A stretch of DNA of 64,000 nt from NCBI RefSeq assembly GCF_900155865.1, contig NZ_LT707006.1, positions 3,016,577 through 3,080,576 of the forward strand. Direction: 5' to 3'. The notes beneath the pieces were generated by a model. The model worked only from the letters and a program-made list of their open reading frames with translations. It had not been told where the DNA came from and searched no databases. The stretch's first letter is position 1; each line of letters starts with the position of its first letter. Below, piece after piece: positions 56,271-64,000 of this stretch. The stretch comes from Bacteroides bouchesdurhonensis (GTDB lineage: Bacteria; Bacteroidota; Bacteroidia; Bacteroidales; Bacteroidaceae). A program made the position numbers and the translations under genes.

Positions 56271-58478
56271 TTATTTTCTTCCCAGACTCAGAGAATTGAG
56301 CACCACACTTACACTGGAAAATGCCATAGCAGCACTTGCCAACATCGGATTCAACAATAAACCATTAAGTGGAAATAAGACTCCGGCAGCAATAGGAATA
56401 CCAATCAAATTATAAATAAATGCCCAGAAAAGATTCTGATGGATCAGTCTTACGGTCTGTTTTGATAATTCGAAAGCTTTAGGTAATAACAACAAATCGG
56501 ATGTCATCAATGTTACCATTGCCACATCCATTGCAATATCCGTACCCTTACCCATCGCAATGCTGACATCAGCCAAAGCCAATGCTTGTGAGTCATTAAT
56601 CCCGTCTCCTACCATAGCCACCTTTTTTCCCTGTAATTGTAGTTCATGAACAAACTCAGCTTTATCATCCGGCAATGCATCAGCAACAAAACGTTCAATA
56701 CCCAACCGGGAAGAAACAGCCAACGCGGTACGCTGTCCATCACCTGTTAGCATACAGATATCAATGCCCAGACGCTTCAGTTCTCTTACAGCTTCTGCAG
56801 AAGTCGCCTTCACCGGGTCTGAGACAGCAATAATGGCCAATAATTCACTCCCCCGACCAAAATAAATAATGCCTTGACCATCGGACTCATACTGCACCAA
56901 CATATCAGCCATGATATCTACTACTATCGCATTGAAGTCTTTCAGTAGTTTATGGCTTCCAACCCAATAAGTATAACCCTCATAAGAAACTTTTATTCCT
57001 TTCCCCGTAATACTTTCAAAACTATCTAAAGTGACAGGCTTGATATTTTCTTCTTGAAGAGCTGCTACAATAGCACCTGCAAGTGGATGTTCGGATTTCA
57101 TTTCCGCTGCCAACAACACATCTTTGAAATGCATTTCCTGTGGTTGCGCCCACAACCATCCAGTAGCGGTGGGATGGCCTTCGGTCAATGTTCCTGTTTT
57201 ATCAAGTACGATTACATCCACTTTTCTCATTTGCTCCAAAGCAACAGCATCTTTTATAAGAATATGCTGGCTGGCAGCTTTGCCTATTCCGACCATTAAT
57301 GCAGTAGGGGTAGCAAGTCCCAAAGCACAAGGGCAAGCAATCACAAGTACAGATACGGCAGAAAGAATTCCATAGGAAATATATTCACTACCGCCAATCA
57401 CGATCCATAATATAAATGTCAGAATAGCGATACCTAGTACGACAGGTACAAAAATACCTGTAATACGATCTACAATACGTTGTACGGGGGCTTTACTGCC
57501 CTGAGCTTCTTGTACCATACGGATGATACGTGCAAGCACAGTTTCAGTCCCAACCTGTGCAGCACGAATAATGAATGAACCACGTTGATTGATTGTTCCG
57601 GCTAGTACCTTATCTCCTTTTTTCTTTTCCACAGGAACCGGTTCACCGCTGATCATACTTTCGTCTACATAAGAATCACCTTCAGAAAGTTGACCGTCTA
57701 CAGGAATCTGCTCTCCCGGACGAACGACCACCAGATCTCCGACTTGCAATTGTTCTATCAGAATTTCTTCTTCCACTCCATTCCTTAAAACGCGGGCAAT
57801 CTTCGGCTGCATTCCCATTAGTTTCCGAATAGCAGCCGATGTATTCCCTTTAGCACGTTCCTCCATCAGCTTTCCTGTCAGAACAAAAGCGATAATCACA
57901 GCAGAAGCTTCGTAATAAACATGCGGCTCCAATCCACGAGCATACCAGAACTCGGGAAAGAATGTATTGAATACACTGAATAAAAAAGCAATGGATGTAC
58001 TCAGTGCTACTAGAGTATCCATGTTACTACGTCCTAACTTTGCCTGTTTCCATGCACCGGTGAAAAAGGAACCTCCGAAAAGGATCATTACCGGAATAGT
58101 AAGTACTAACTGAATCTCACTTGAATAAGGCATATGCATCAGTACCATAGAAAACAGAAGCAAAGGAACAACCAGTATCCAAGCTCCAATAACTTTCCGT
58201 TTCAGATGAAGATAACGCTTATGCTGTTCCTCTTCCTGACGTTCTTCTTTATGTGTTTCTTCAATAATTAAATCGTATCCGGCAGCAAGCACTGCAGCAC
58301 GGATTTCTCCGGGAGTCAATTGACCGCTCTCATACGATACGGTTAATGTATTCGTTGCAAAATTGACCGAAGCTTCTACAACTCCGGTCAGTTTCTTGAC
58401 TGTTTTTTCGACATTATTAGCGCACCCTGCACAGTGCATATTTAACACAGGGAACGATTTCTTTACTATATTACCCAT
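56271..58478 (-). CDS. copA: Copper-exporting P1B-type ATPase
   Basis: With ATG 58476-58478 the protein is 735 aa (a GTG at 58514 would add 12). It has one N-terminal heavy-metal-binding domain ([13 protein letters not shown]), eight membrane helices, the transport-site CPC motif ([13 protein letters not shown]), the phosphorylation motif [11 protein letters not shown] in EHPLAGA and [13 protein letters not shown] with these neighbours indicates Cu+ export. It is the last gene of a copper group read leftwards. Confidence 0.93.
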   Translation of the reverse strand: MGNIVKKSFPVLNMHCAGCANNVEKTVKKLTGVVEASVNFATNTLTVSYESGQLTPGEIRAAVLAAGYDLIIEETHKEERQEEEQHKRYLHLKRKVIGAWILVVPLLLFSMVLMHMPYSSEIQLVLTIPVMILFGGSFFTGAWKQAKLGRSNMDTLVALSTSIAFLFSVFNTFFPEFWYARGLEPHVYYEASAVIIAFVLTGKLMEERAKGNTSAAIRKLMGMQPKIARVLRNGVEEEILIEQLQVGDLVVVRPGEQIPVDGQLSEGDSYVDESMISGEPVPVEKKKGDKVLAGTINQRGSFIIRAAQVGTETVLARIIRMVQEAQGSKAPVQRIVDRITGIFVPVVLGIAILTFILWIVIGGSEYISYGILSAVSVLVIACPCALGLATPTALMVGIGKAASQHILIKDAVALEQMRKVDVIVLDKTGTLTEGHPTATGWLWAQPQEMHFKDVLLAAEMKSEHPLAGAIVAALQEENIKPVTLDSFESITGKGIKVSYEGYTYWVGSHKLLKDFNAIVVDIMADMLVQYESDGQGIIYFGRGSELLAIIAVSDPVKATSAEAVRELKRLGIDICMLTGDGQRTALAVSSRLGIERFVADALPDDKAEFVHELQLQGKKVAMVGDGINDSQALALADVSIAMGKGTDIAMDVAMVTLMTSDLLLLPKAFELSKQTVRLIHQNLFWAFIYNLIGIPIAAGVLFPLNGLLLNPMLASAAMAFSSVSVVLNSLSLGRK

Positions 58479-58579
58479 ACAATCTATATTTAACCTCTTC
58501 CCTTCTTCCTTCACCCAAAAGGAGTTGAGAAGAGGCTGTTCTTTTATTTATAAACAAGCAGATACGGGTCTTTGTTCGA

Positions 58580-58903
58580 TTACTTCTTATCTGCTTTCTT
58601 ATCTTCCTTCTTTGTTTCTTTTACAAATTCCGCTTCGTATTCAAACTTCTTAAACCCAGCCTGCAAGTTCTTTACGTTCGTATTTTCAGCATCATAAGTG
58701 ATGGTTACCGTTTTTGTCTTCAGCTCGGTAGCCAACTCTTTTACCCCCTTTTCGAAGCGTATGTTGTTTTTCACTTTCCGTTCACAATTTTCACAGTGCA
58801 TCTGAGATACTTTGAATACTGCTATACGGATATCTTTTGCCATTACGGCTGTTACACCTAAAAGAGCTACGATGCATGTAGCCATCCATCTTTTTGTTTT
58901 CAT
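58580..58903 (-). CDS. Exported heavy-metal-associated domain protein
   Basis: The 107-aa protein has a signal peptide (MATCIVALLGVTAVMA) and an HMA domain with KVSQMHCENCERKVKNN. The Cys pair should bind Cu+. The Lys/Asp/Glu-rich tail (KETKKEDKKADKK) is unstructured. It is probably a periplasmic copper chaperone between the TonB-dependent receptor and CopA. Confidence 0.9.
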   Translation of the reverse strand: MKTKRWMATCIVALLGVTAVMAKDIRIAVFKVSQMHCENCERKVKNNIRFEKGVKELATELKTKTVTITYDAENTNVKNLQAGFKKFEYEAEFVKETKKEDKKADKK

Positions 58904-58939
58904 TGTCTTTCTCTTATTTGTTTTAATATTATATAATCA

Positions 58940-61156
58940 TCAGTTTCTTGCCAAATTAAATCGTACCCCGATATAAGCTTTTGCTCCATGTACAGGTCCC
59001 CATATCATCGTTGAATCGAAATTATCTCCCCAAGGATTCGAGGCATCTATAATAGGATTCTTCTGCTTAAAATTAGTAAGGTTCTCCCCTCCTACGTAGA
59101 TAGACCAACGACGAAAATAACGGGTTATCTGTGCACTCACTTGTTCGAAACTACCATAGCTACGCTCCCAGGACAGTCTTCCACCCGCCAATTCATAAGG
59201 GGACGGCATTCTGCCACCACCATTAAGCTGAAGTGTAGCATCCAACTGCCAAATTCCCATTGGAGTCTGGTAGGAAGCAGTCAATAGTCCCTTATACTTA
59301 CTTGTCAGAGGCTTTTCCATCCGCTGACCTTTATAGGTAGTTTGTGCATCTGTCAATCGATAAGCCCCGGTCAGTGTAAATCCTTTAAAAAAAGGATAGC
59401 TCGCTTCTACCTGGAATACATGAGAATAGGAACGTCCATCCAAGTTATAAAAAGAGACTTCATGCGGATTATTATCCATATCCACAATTACTTGTTTCAG
59501 AAAGTTTGTGTAATAATATTCTGCATTGATATTCAATGTTTTTCCAAAGATTGGAATATAAGTAGCTACGCTGGCACCATAGTTCCATGCTTCTTCTATA
59601 TCCAGATTTTGGGCTATCGTAACTTTTCGACTACTAGAGAGCAAATAATTGTTTTCGGCCAGAACATGATTTGTCCGATAACCTTTTCCTGCCGAAAGGC
59701 GAAAATGAACATATTCATTCGGATTATATTTAAGATGTGCACGCGGAGTCATAAAAAATCCATGCTCGTTACTGTAATCTCCACGCAAACCTGCCATAAA
59801 CATCCATTGGTCATTCAGATTTAATGTATATTGCACATAAGCTCCGGGTACAGCTTCTTTATCAAAAGCCTTACGCAAGAGCCCTTCTGCATCATTTTCC
59901 AGGCGGTAATATTGATCGAATGCATCATAATTAAAACTCAATCCTGTAGAAATACTATTCTGCTTATTTAATTCCGTCTCAAACATTAATGAAGCATAGG
60001 CATTGGTTTGGTCTACATTATAAAGTTTCTTTCCATATAATGCGTCTTGATTGTGCCAAGTAGCAGATAAGATCAACGCTAAATTAGTGTTTTTCTCTTT
60101 ATTAAAAATATACGCATTTTTGGTAAAGAGCTCATAACGCTCCGTATCAATGCCGACTTTATATAAGTCTGAAGCTAACATATTTCCATGATGAGTTTGT
60201 CCACTGTTACGACTTTCGGATAATGCCTTAAATCCCGCCTGAAAAACATAATGGTCACCCATATATGCCCAACGGTTCCATACATTATATTGTTCCACTT
60301 GCGGAATATCTACAAAACCATCATTATTGCCGTCATGTGCTTTAGTCTCATTCTCGTAATGTGCCAATAGGGAGGTACTCCAACGTTTGGAAACCTTCAG
60401 GGTAGCATCTGCATTCGCTTCATAACGGTTGGTAGAGCTCGCAAAAAGATTAGCAAATACCCAATCAGCTTCCGGCAATTGCGGTTTCTTAAACTCTACA
60501 TTAATTTGTCCGGTAATGGCTTCATAACCATTTTTTACGGAAGAAGTTCCCTTTGATACCTGTATACTTTGCATCCAAGGACCGGGAACATATCCTAATC
60601 CATAAGGAGAAGCAGCTCCACGATAGTTCGGAATATTCTCTGTAAGCATCTGTACGTAAGTACCGGACAAGCCTAAAAGTTTTATCTGCTTTGCTCCTGT
60701 CGCTGCATCCGAATAGCTAACATCCACCGAAGGATTCGTCACAAAACTTTCTCCCAGATTACAACAAGCTGCTCTGCTCAATTCCGCACTAGTTATAATA
60801 TCTTCATTAAGAACACTATTACGTATCTTCATTGTTCCCATCTTACGTCTAACGACACTGATTTCATTTAGTTCTACTCCATCCTGAAGTACAATATCCA
60901 GCTCATCATTCTTATTACTAACATGAATCGTATCATTCTGAAAGCCTATAAAACTTACTACCAACATATGTTCTTTTGCCGGTTTATGAATAGAAAAGCT
61001 ACCATCTTCTTTTGTGGTTACCCCTTGTCCTGTATTCAACCAAAAAATATTTGCTCCGGGAACCGGTTCGCCAGTATTATCTTTTACTATTCCTCGCACT
61101 TGCCCACAGATATCGAATGCCAACAGCGAGAATAAACTTAATATTATATATTTCAT
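58940..61156 (-). CDS. TonB-dependent outer-membrane receptor, metal-associated
   Basis: The 738-aa protein has a signal peptide (YIILSLFSLLAFDICG), a carboxypeptidase-regulatory-like domain (GIVKDNTGEPVPGANIFWLN), a plug (YSDAATGAKQIKLLGLSGTY, GYEAITGQINVEFKKP) and a 22-strand barrel pattern to the end. It imports or exports a ligand by TonB energy. Because it lies between the Cys-rich HYC_CC_PP-like and HMA genes, a metal complex is the likely ligand. Confidence 0.9.
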   Translation of the reverse strand: MKYIILSLFSLLAFDICGQVRGIVKDNTGEPVPGANIFWLNTGQGVTTKEDGSFSIHKPAKEHMLVVSFIGFQNDTIHVSNKNDELDIVLQDGVELNEISVVRRKMGTMKIRNSVLNEDIITSAELSRAACCNLGESFVTNPSVDVSYSDAATGAKQIKLLGLSGTYVQMLTENIPNYRGAASPYGLGYVPGPWMQSIQVSKGTSSVKNGYEAITGQINVEFKKPQLPEADWVFANLFASSTNRYEANADATLKVSKRWSTSLLAHYENETKAHDGNNDGFVDIPQVEQYNVWNRWAYMGDHYVFQAGFKALSESRNSGQTHHGNMLASDLYKVGIDTERYELFTKNAYIFNKEKNTNLALILSATWHNQDALYGKKLYNVDQTNAYASLMFETELNKQNSISTGLSFNYDAFDQYYRLENDAEGLLRKAFDKEAVPGAYVQYTLNLNDQWMFMAGLRGDYSNEHGFFMTPRAHLKYNPNEYVHFRLSAGKGYRTNHVLAENNYLLSSSRKVTIAQNLDIEEAWNYGASVATYIPIFGKTLNINAEYYYTNFLKQVIVDMDNNPHEVSFYNLDGRSYSHVFQVEASYPFFKGFTLTGAYRLTDAQTTYKGQRMEKPLTSKYKGLLTASYQTPMGIWQLDATLQLNGGGRMPSPYELAGGRLSWERSYGSFEQVSAQITRYFRRWSIYVGGENLTNFKQKNPIIDASNPWGDNFDSTMIWGPVHGAKAYIGVRFNLARN

Positions 61157-61304
61157 TTATTTTATTTTCGAGATACAAAAATAGATTACTTCTAATGCAA
61201 CCAAGTTGCATTACTTTACTCATAGTCTAATTGACTAAAAGTAAAAACGTAGATTAACGCCGACTCCATCCAGGAATCCACATCAGAAAAATATAAGATG
61301 TAAG

Positions 61305-61703
61305 CTAAATGACAAGTACAGAATGTAGTGCCAACTTCTGTCGAGGACAGACATGTGGCGGATCCCAAAGACAAGAATAGGCCTCCGAACAGTCCATACA
61401 TATCGAAGCCATCCATTCATTTATCTGTCCATAAAATAATGCAATCACCGGAACAGAAACTGTCATCTCGGAAGTGTGCTTCATCAAATCAATCTTGTAG
61501 ATAGTAGCTGTGCAGCCTTCTTCCTTACAATCTTTCTTTGAATCACAAATATGAACTTTTCGGCATTTGGAACAACCATCCATACAACAGTTCTGTGCAC
61601 TCTCACAACGAGCACAACAATAATGCATAATAGACACCCCTACTCCTGAATTAATTATCAGAAGAGAAAGAAGCATTACTGTTATGTAAGATAGTTTTTT
61701 CAT
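61305..61703 (-). CDS. Small secreted Cys-rich protein, HYC_CC_PP type
   Basis: The 132-aa protein has a signal peptide (ITVMLLSLLIINSGVGVSI) followed by HYCCARCESAQNCC and many further Cys, and DPPHVCP near the end. This is the HYC/CC/PP pattern of a small Bacteroidetes family near metal-transport genes. It probably binds copper or another soft metal in the periplasm. It is the first gene of the copper group, 148 bp before the receptor gene. Confidence 0.75.
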   Translation of the reverse strand: MKKLSYITVMLLSLLIINSGVGVSIMHYCCARCESAQNCCMDGCSKCRKVHICDSKKDCKEEGCTATIYKIDLMKHTSEMTVSVPVIALFYGQINEWMASICMDCSEAYSCLWDPPHVCPRQKLALHSVLVI

Positions 61704-61711
61704 TGCGGAAA

Positions 61712-61719
61712 CAAAGATA
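61712..61719 (-). promoter_or_regulatory. Promoter -7 box of the copper gene group
   Basis: The minus strand reads TATCTTTG, 8 bp before the ATG at 61703, so the transcript would be almost leaderless. Confidence 0.6.
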
Positions 61720-61962
61720 AGGATAAAAATGGAGAGCCCTATATTTTTAACAATAATAATGAGATAGACTAGTATGAATCACCTATACTAAAAAATACTA
61801 TTCTTACAAATCAAAAATCATTTAACAGATTTCCAAACACCTTTCGGTGTCATTTTATGATATTCAATACTATACTTTTCAACCTTCACAATCTCCCTAA
61901 ATAAGGATTCAATTTCTTTTTATGTAGATGAGAAAAATAACATCCGACCCCAAATCTATTAA

Positions 61963-62011
61963 AAAAACCGATTATTTTAAGCATTATTTAATGCCAAAAC
62001 AACCGGTTTTT
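61963..62011 (-). terminator. Hairpin after the LruC gene
   Basis: AAAAACCG (61963-61970) pairs with CGGTTTTT (62004-62011), with an inner GCATTA/TAATGC stem. In the minus direction it follows the LruC stop and ends in a T run. The remaining part of the 369-bp gap 61704-62072 holds the promoter of the Cys-rich gene and a short ACACC/GGTGT hairpin near 61838, with no gene that I can see. Confidence 0.65.
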
Positions 62012-62072
62012 AATAAGGGAAAACATCTTGCTTTATTCCAAACAACAAACAATTCTAAAGGTATATTTCATT

Positions 62073-63383
62073 TTACCAAGAAGCTTTAGTCCCTGGATTC
62101 TCCCAAACATATTTGAACCAATTATCTAATTGCGTTCCATTGCTTTCTACCCACTTCGCAAAGTTAGGTGCATAAGCTTGACGAATATCCACTTTTTCAA
62201 GCGGAAAATGGAAATCACTGACAACCTTCATCCCCCAAACAAAGTTTTTATCAGTCGAGTAGGTTTTATCTGGACTCATCACTGCATCCTTACTCTTAGC
62301 TGCATCCACCTCATACGAACTATAAAGAGGAGTGGCTTCGTATCCACGAAGATGGATTTCACGTTTACTGTAAGTTACCAAGAAAAAGTCTTGATTGTAA
62401 GCATTAGATGCTTGTACAAATCTCTTATTAGATTCCTGACTACCTCCCACTTCATTTGCATAAATGCCAAAATTGATAGTGGTTAAGTTTTTATCATCCT
62501 GCTGTTCTGTATTATAGTAAATAGAACCATTCTTTTTCAACTGCTTCAGTCCTTCTATATAAAATATAGGAGCAGAATCTGGTTGATTAGGATTAGCAAG
62601 ACGTGCAGTTAAGCCATTCACACTTTTATCAAGTCCAGTATATTTTCCAATATGACGTTGTAACAAACTTCCTGACTCATCACCTAAAAAGCGTAGACCA
62701 AGTTTGTCTGGTGCACTGCCTCCAATAGCACGGATAGTTACTGAAACTTCAATACGTTCATAAGGATATTGTCTTTCATTATTAGCGGTATAACTAGTAA
62801 TTTTATAGTCTGCTACAAGGTCATTAAAATCATAGTCAGCAAAATCAGGCCAACTATCTTCGAAAATAACATTTCCTGATGTTATATATTTCCTCAGTTG
62901 ATGTTCATCGCTACCAATAGTTATAGCAGCCATTCCCAATAACTGATCAGTTCCTATTGACAAATATCCTTGATTATCATCTGTGGCACGAATAGCAGTA
63001 GCTTTCTGTTGAATCTTAACTTTTGATATAGCAGTAGTGGATTCCCCTGTCGGATATTTCACATAAAGATAATCAATTGAAGTAGGAACATCAACGCTAC
63101 CCTCAATTACATTTTCCGGTCCTACAGGTAATTCTGCAACCAAACTTTTATCCGAGCATTCTGCCTCTGTATAAATAGAAACAATAGAAGTTACCGGAGC
63201 AGTTACCTCTAAATTTACACTACGAGAAGTATTCCACGTAAAATCACTAGGGATATCAAGATCAAGAGTATTCTCTTGAGAACTATCAGGATCAGAATAA
63301 TCCTTATCATTTTCAACACATGCTACACATAATATTGTAGCCCACATCAGTGAGTACAATGTCCGCTTTTTTATTGTTATCAT
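62073..63383 (-). CDS. LruC domain-containing lipoprotein
   Basis: The 436-aa protein has a lipoprotein signal (LMWATILCVAC) and, after ~150 residues of beta-rich sequence, a LruC-type domain (VIFEDSWPDFADYDFNDLVADY, then IRAIGGSAPDKLGLRF). It should be surface- or periplasm-exposed. The role of LruC proteins in Bacteroides is unknown. It has its own promoter and terminator. Confidence 0.85.
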   Translation of the reverse strand: MITIKKRTLYSLMWATILCVACVENDKDYSDPDSSQENTLDLDIPSDFTWNTSRSVNLEVTAPVTSIVSIYTEAECSDKSLVAELPVGPENVIEGSVDVPTSIDYLYVKYPTGESTTAISKVKIQQKATAIRATDDNQGYLSIGTDQLLGMAAITIGSDEHQLRKYITSGNVIFEDSWPDFADYDFNDLVADYKITSYTANNERQYPYERIEVSVTIRAIGGSAPDKLGLRFLGDESGSLLQRHIGKYTGLDKSVNGLTARLANPNQPDSAPIFYIEGLKQLKKNGSIYYNTEQQDDKNLTTINFGIYANEVGGSQESNKRFVQASNAYNQDFFLVTYSKREIHLRGYEATPLYSSYEVDAAKSKDAVMSPDKTYSTDKNFVWGMKVVSDFHFPLEKVDIRQAYAPNFAKWVESNGTQLDNWFKYVWENPGTKASW

Positions 63384-63426
63384 TTTGTTTGTATTAAGTA
63401 ATGTTTATACGTTTATAAACTTGGGG

Positions 63427-63434
63427 CAAATATA
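63427..63434 (-). promoter_or_regulatory. Promoter -7 box of the LruC gene
   Basis: The minus strand reads TATATTTG, 43 bp before the ATG. Confidence 0.6.
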
Positions 63435-63595
63435 CAAATTAAGTTATATATAAAAGCAAAAAACTTGAATATATTATTCATTTTAAGCATAGAATACATA
63501 CAAAAAAAGGAGGAACGCTCGAGAAAGTTGAAATATACCATTCGAAAGACCTAAATATTTTTTCTTTTTTATTCGTCGGATTCGGTAAATTCATT

Positions 63596-63603
63596 TATAT
63601 TTG
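63596..63603 (+). promoter_or_regulatory. Promoter -7 box of the partial lipoprotein gene at the right edge
   Basis: TATATTTG, 48 bp before ATG 63652. Confidence 0.6.
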
Positions 63604-63651
63604 TCGATAAGGAAAGAGACAACAAATATAGAATTTATAGTAAAAACGAGT

Positions 63652-64000
63652 ATGAAAAAACAATATGTCAGCTTGCTTGCGATTATCCTTTCGGCAAGCG
63701 TTTTTTTGTTTTCTTGTCATGACAAGATGAACAAAAATACTGGAGCTTTAAAATTCGATAGCATTCAAGTAAACGAAACTGTACACCTCTTTAATGATAC
63801 AGCTAAACCTGCATGTAACATAATTATTAATTTCACCTTTGCTACCAAGTCATCAGATCCGATTTTAAAAGATAGCATCAACGCCTATTTCATTTCCACT
63901 TTTTTTAGCGATAAATACATTGGAGATCAACCTAAGAAAATCGTGAAAGAATATACTGACGAATATATCAACACATATCTTCACGACCAAGAACCGATGT
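63652..64000 (+). CDS. Lipoprotein, DUF3298/DUF4163-like, cut by the right edge
   Basis: The frame starts at ATG 63652 and is open to the end of the window (116 codons). It has a lipoprotein signal (LLAIILSASVFLFSC) and then FDSIQVNETVHLFNDTAKPAC and FISTFFSDKYIGD, similar to the DUF4163 start of Bacteroides DUF3298 proteins. Function unknown. Confidence 0.7.
   Translation, partial: MKKQYVSLLAIILSASVFLFSCHDKMNKNTGALKFDSIQVNETVHLFNDTAKPACNIIINFTFATKSSDPILKDSINAYFISTFFSDKYIGDQPKKIVKEYTDEYINTYLHDQEPM

Overview
The window looks like a chromosomal segment of a Bacteroides species (family-level call secure, species not). Support comes from UpxY/UpxZ capsule regulators, an invertible promoter beside a tyrosine recombinase, repeated Bacteroidetes-type promoter cores (TAnnTTTG with an upstream TTG/TTTG), SLBB/Wza and GumC-like capsule export genes, a PorV/PorQ-family protein, 6-bladed beta-propeller and LruC lipoproteins, and a TonB-dependent receptor.

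Region 1 (1-25510, minus strand) is a capsular polysaccharide locus read right to left. A perfect 24-bp inverted repeat pair (24355-24378 and 24506-24529) encloses a promoter that in this assembly points at upxY, i.e. phase ON. Then follow upxY, upxZ, wza-like, wzz-like, a CapD-type dehydratase, a stretch of dead genes (ugd and four-helix-bundle remnants), a UDP-GlcNAc 4,6-dehydratase-like gene, a decayed rmlA, rmlC, rmlD, rmlB, and an intact 2-aminoethylphosphonate pathway (aepX, aepY, aepZ). Next come an opine-dehydrogenase-like gene, a LicC-like cytidylyltransferase, a TagD-Gfo/Idh fusion, an SDR, two CDP-alcohol phosphotransferase-like genes, a Wzx flippase, a GT2 and a partial Wzy running off the left edge. 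The capsule is predicted to carry 2-aminoethylphosphonate or a derivative, plus possibly another CDP-linked alcohol.

Region 2 (25827-31102, plus strand) is a four-gene group: a GT2+GT-B double glycosyltransferase, a LanC-like protein without zinc ligands, an unrecognised 331-aa protein and a secreted TonB-C-like protein.

Region 3 (31140-39735) is mostly housekeeping: tRNA-Asp, an aminotransferase, YqgE/AlgH, GNAT, recR, a sodium:solute symporter, engB, a DUF4923-like protein and asd. Before engB lies a regular array of four palindromes.

Region 4 (39864-49938, plus strand) is the most interesting part: a ribosomal peptide natural product (RiPP) cluster of the type with a double-glycine leader, a radical SAM/SPASM maturase and a pseudo-radical-SAM partner. 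It contains an ABC exporter that has lost its C39 leader peptidase domain, a HlyD-type adaptor, a second LanC-like protein, a GT4 glycosyltransferase, a 98-aa Cys/Tyr-rich precursor with its own terminator, a beta-propeller lipoprotein, the maturase and the pseudo-rSAM. The left boundary is damaged (GT32 remnant, missing peptidase) and a transposase remnant lies at the right boundary.

Region 5 (50284-64000): DUF1573 protein, OPT transporter, DUF1460 amidase-like protein, PorQ-like protein, lipB, an AraC regulator, a copper-handling group (cysteine-rich HYC_CC_PP-like protein, TonB-dependent receptor, secreted HMA protein, CopA ATPase), a LruC lipoprotein and a partial DUF3298-like lipoprotein.

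All calls are from reading the sequence by eye; no database searches were run.
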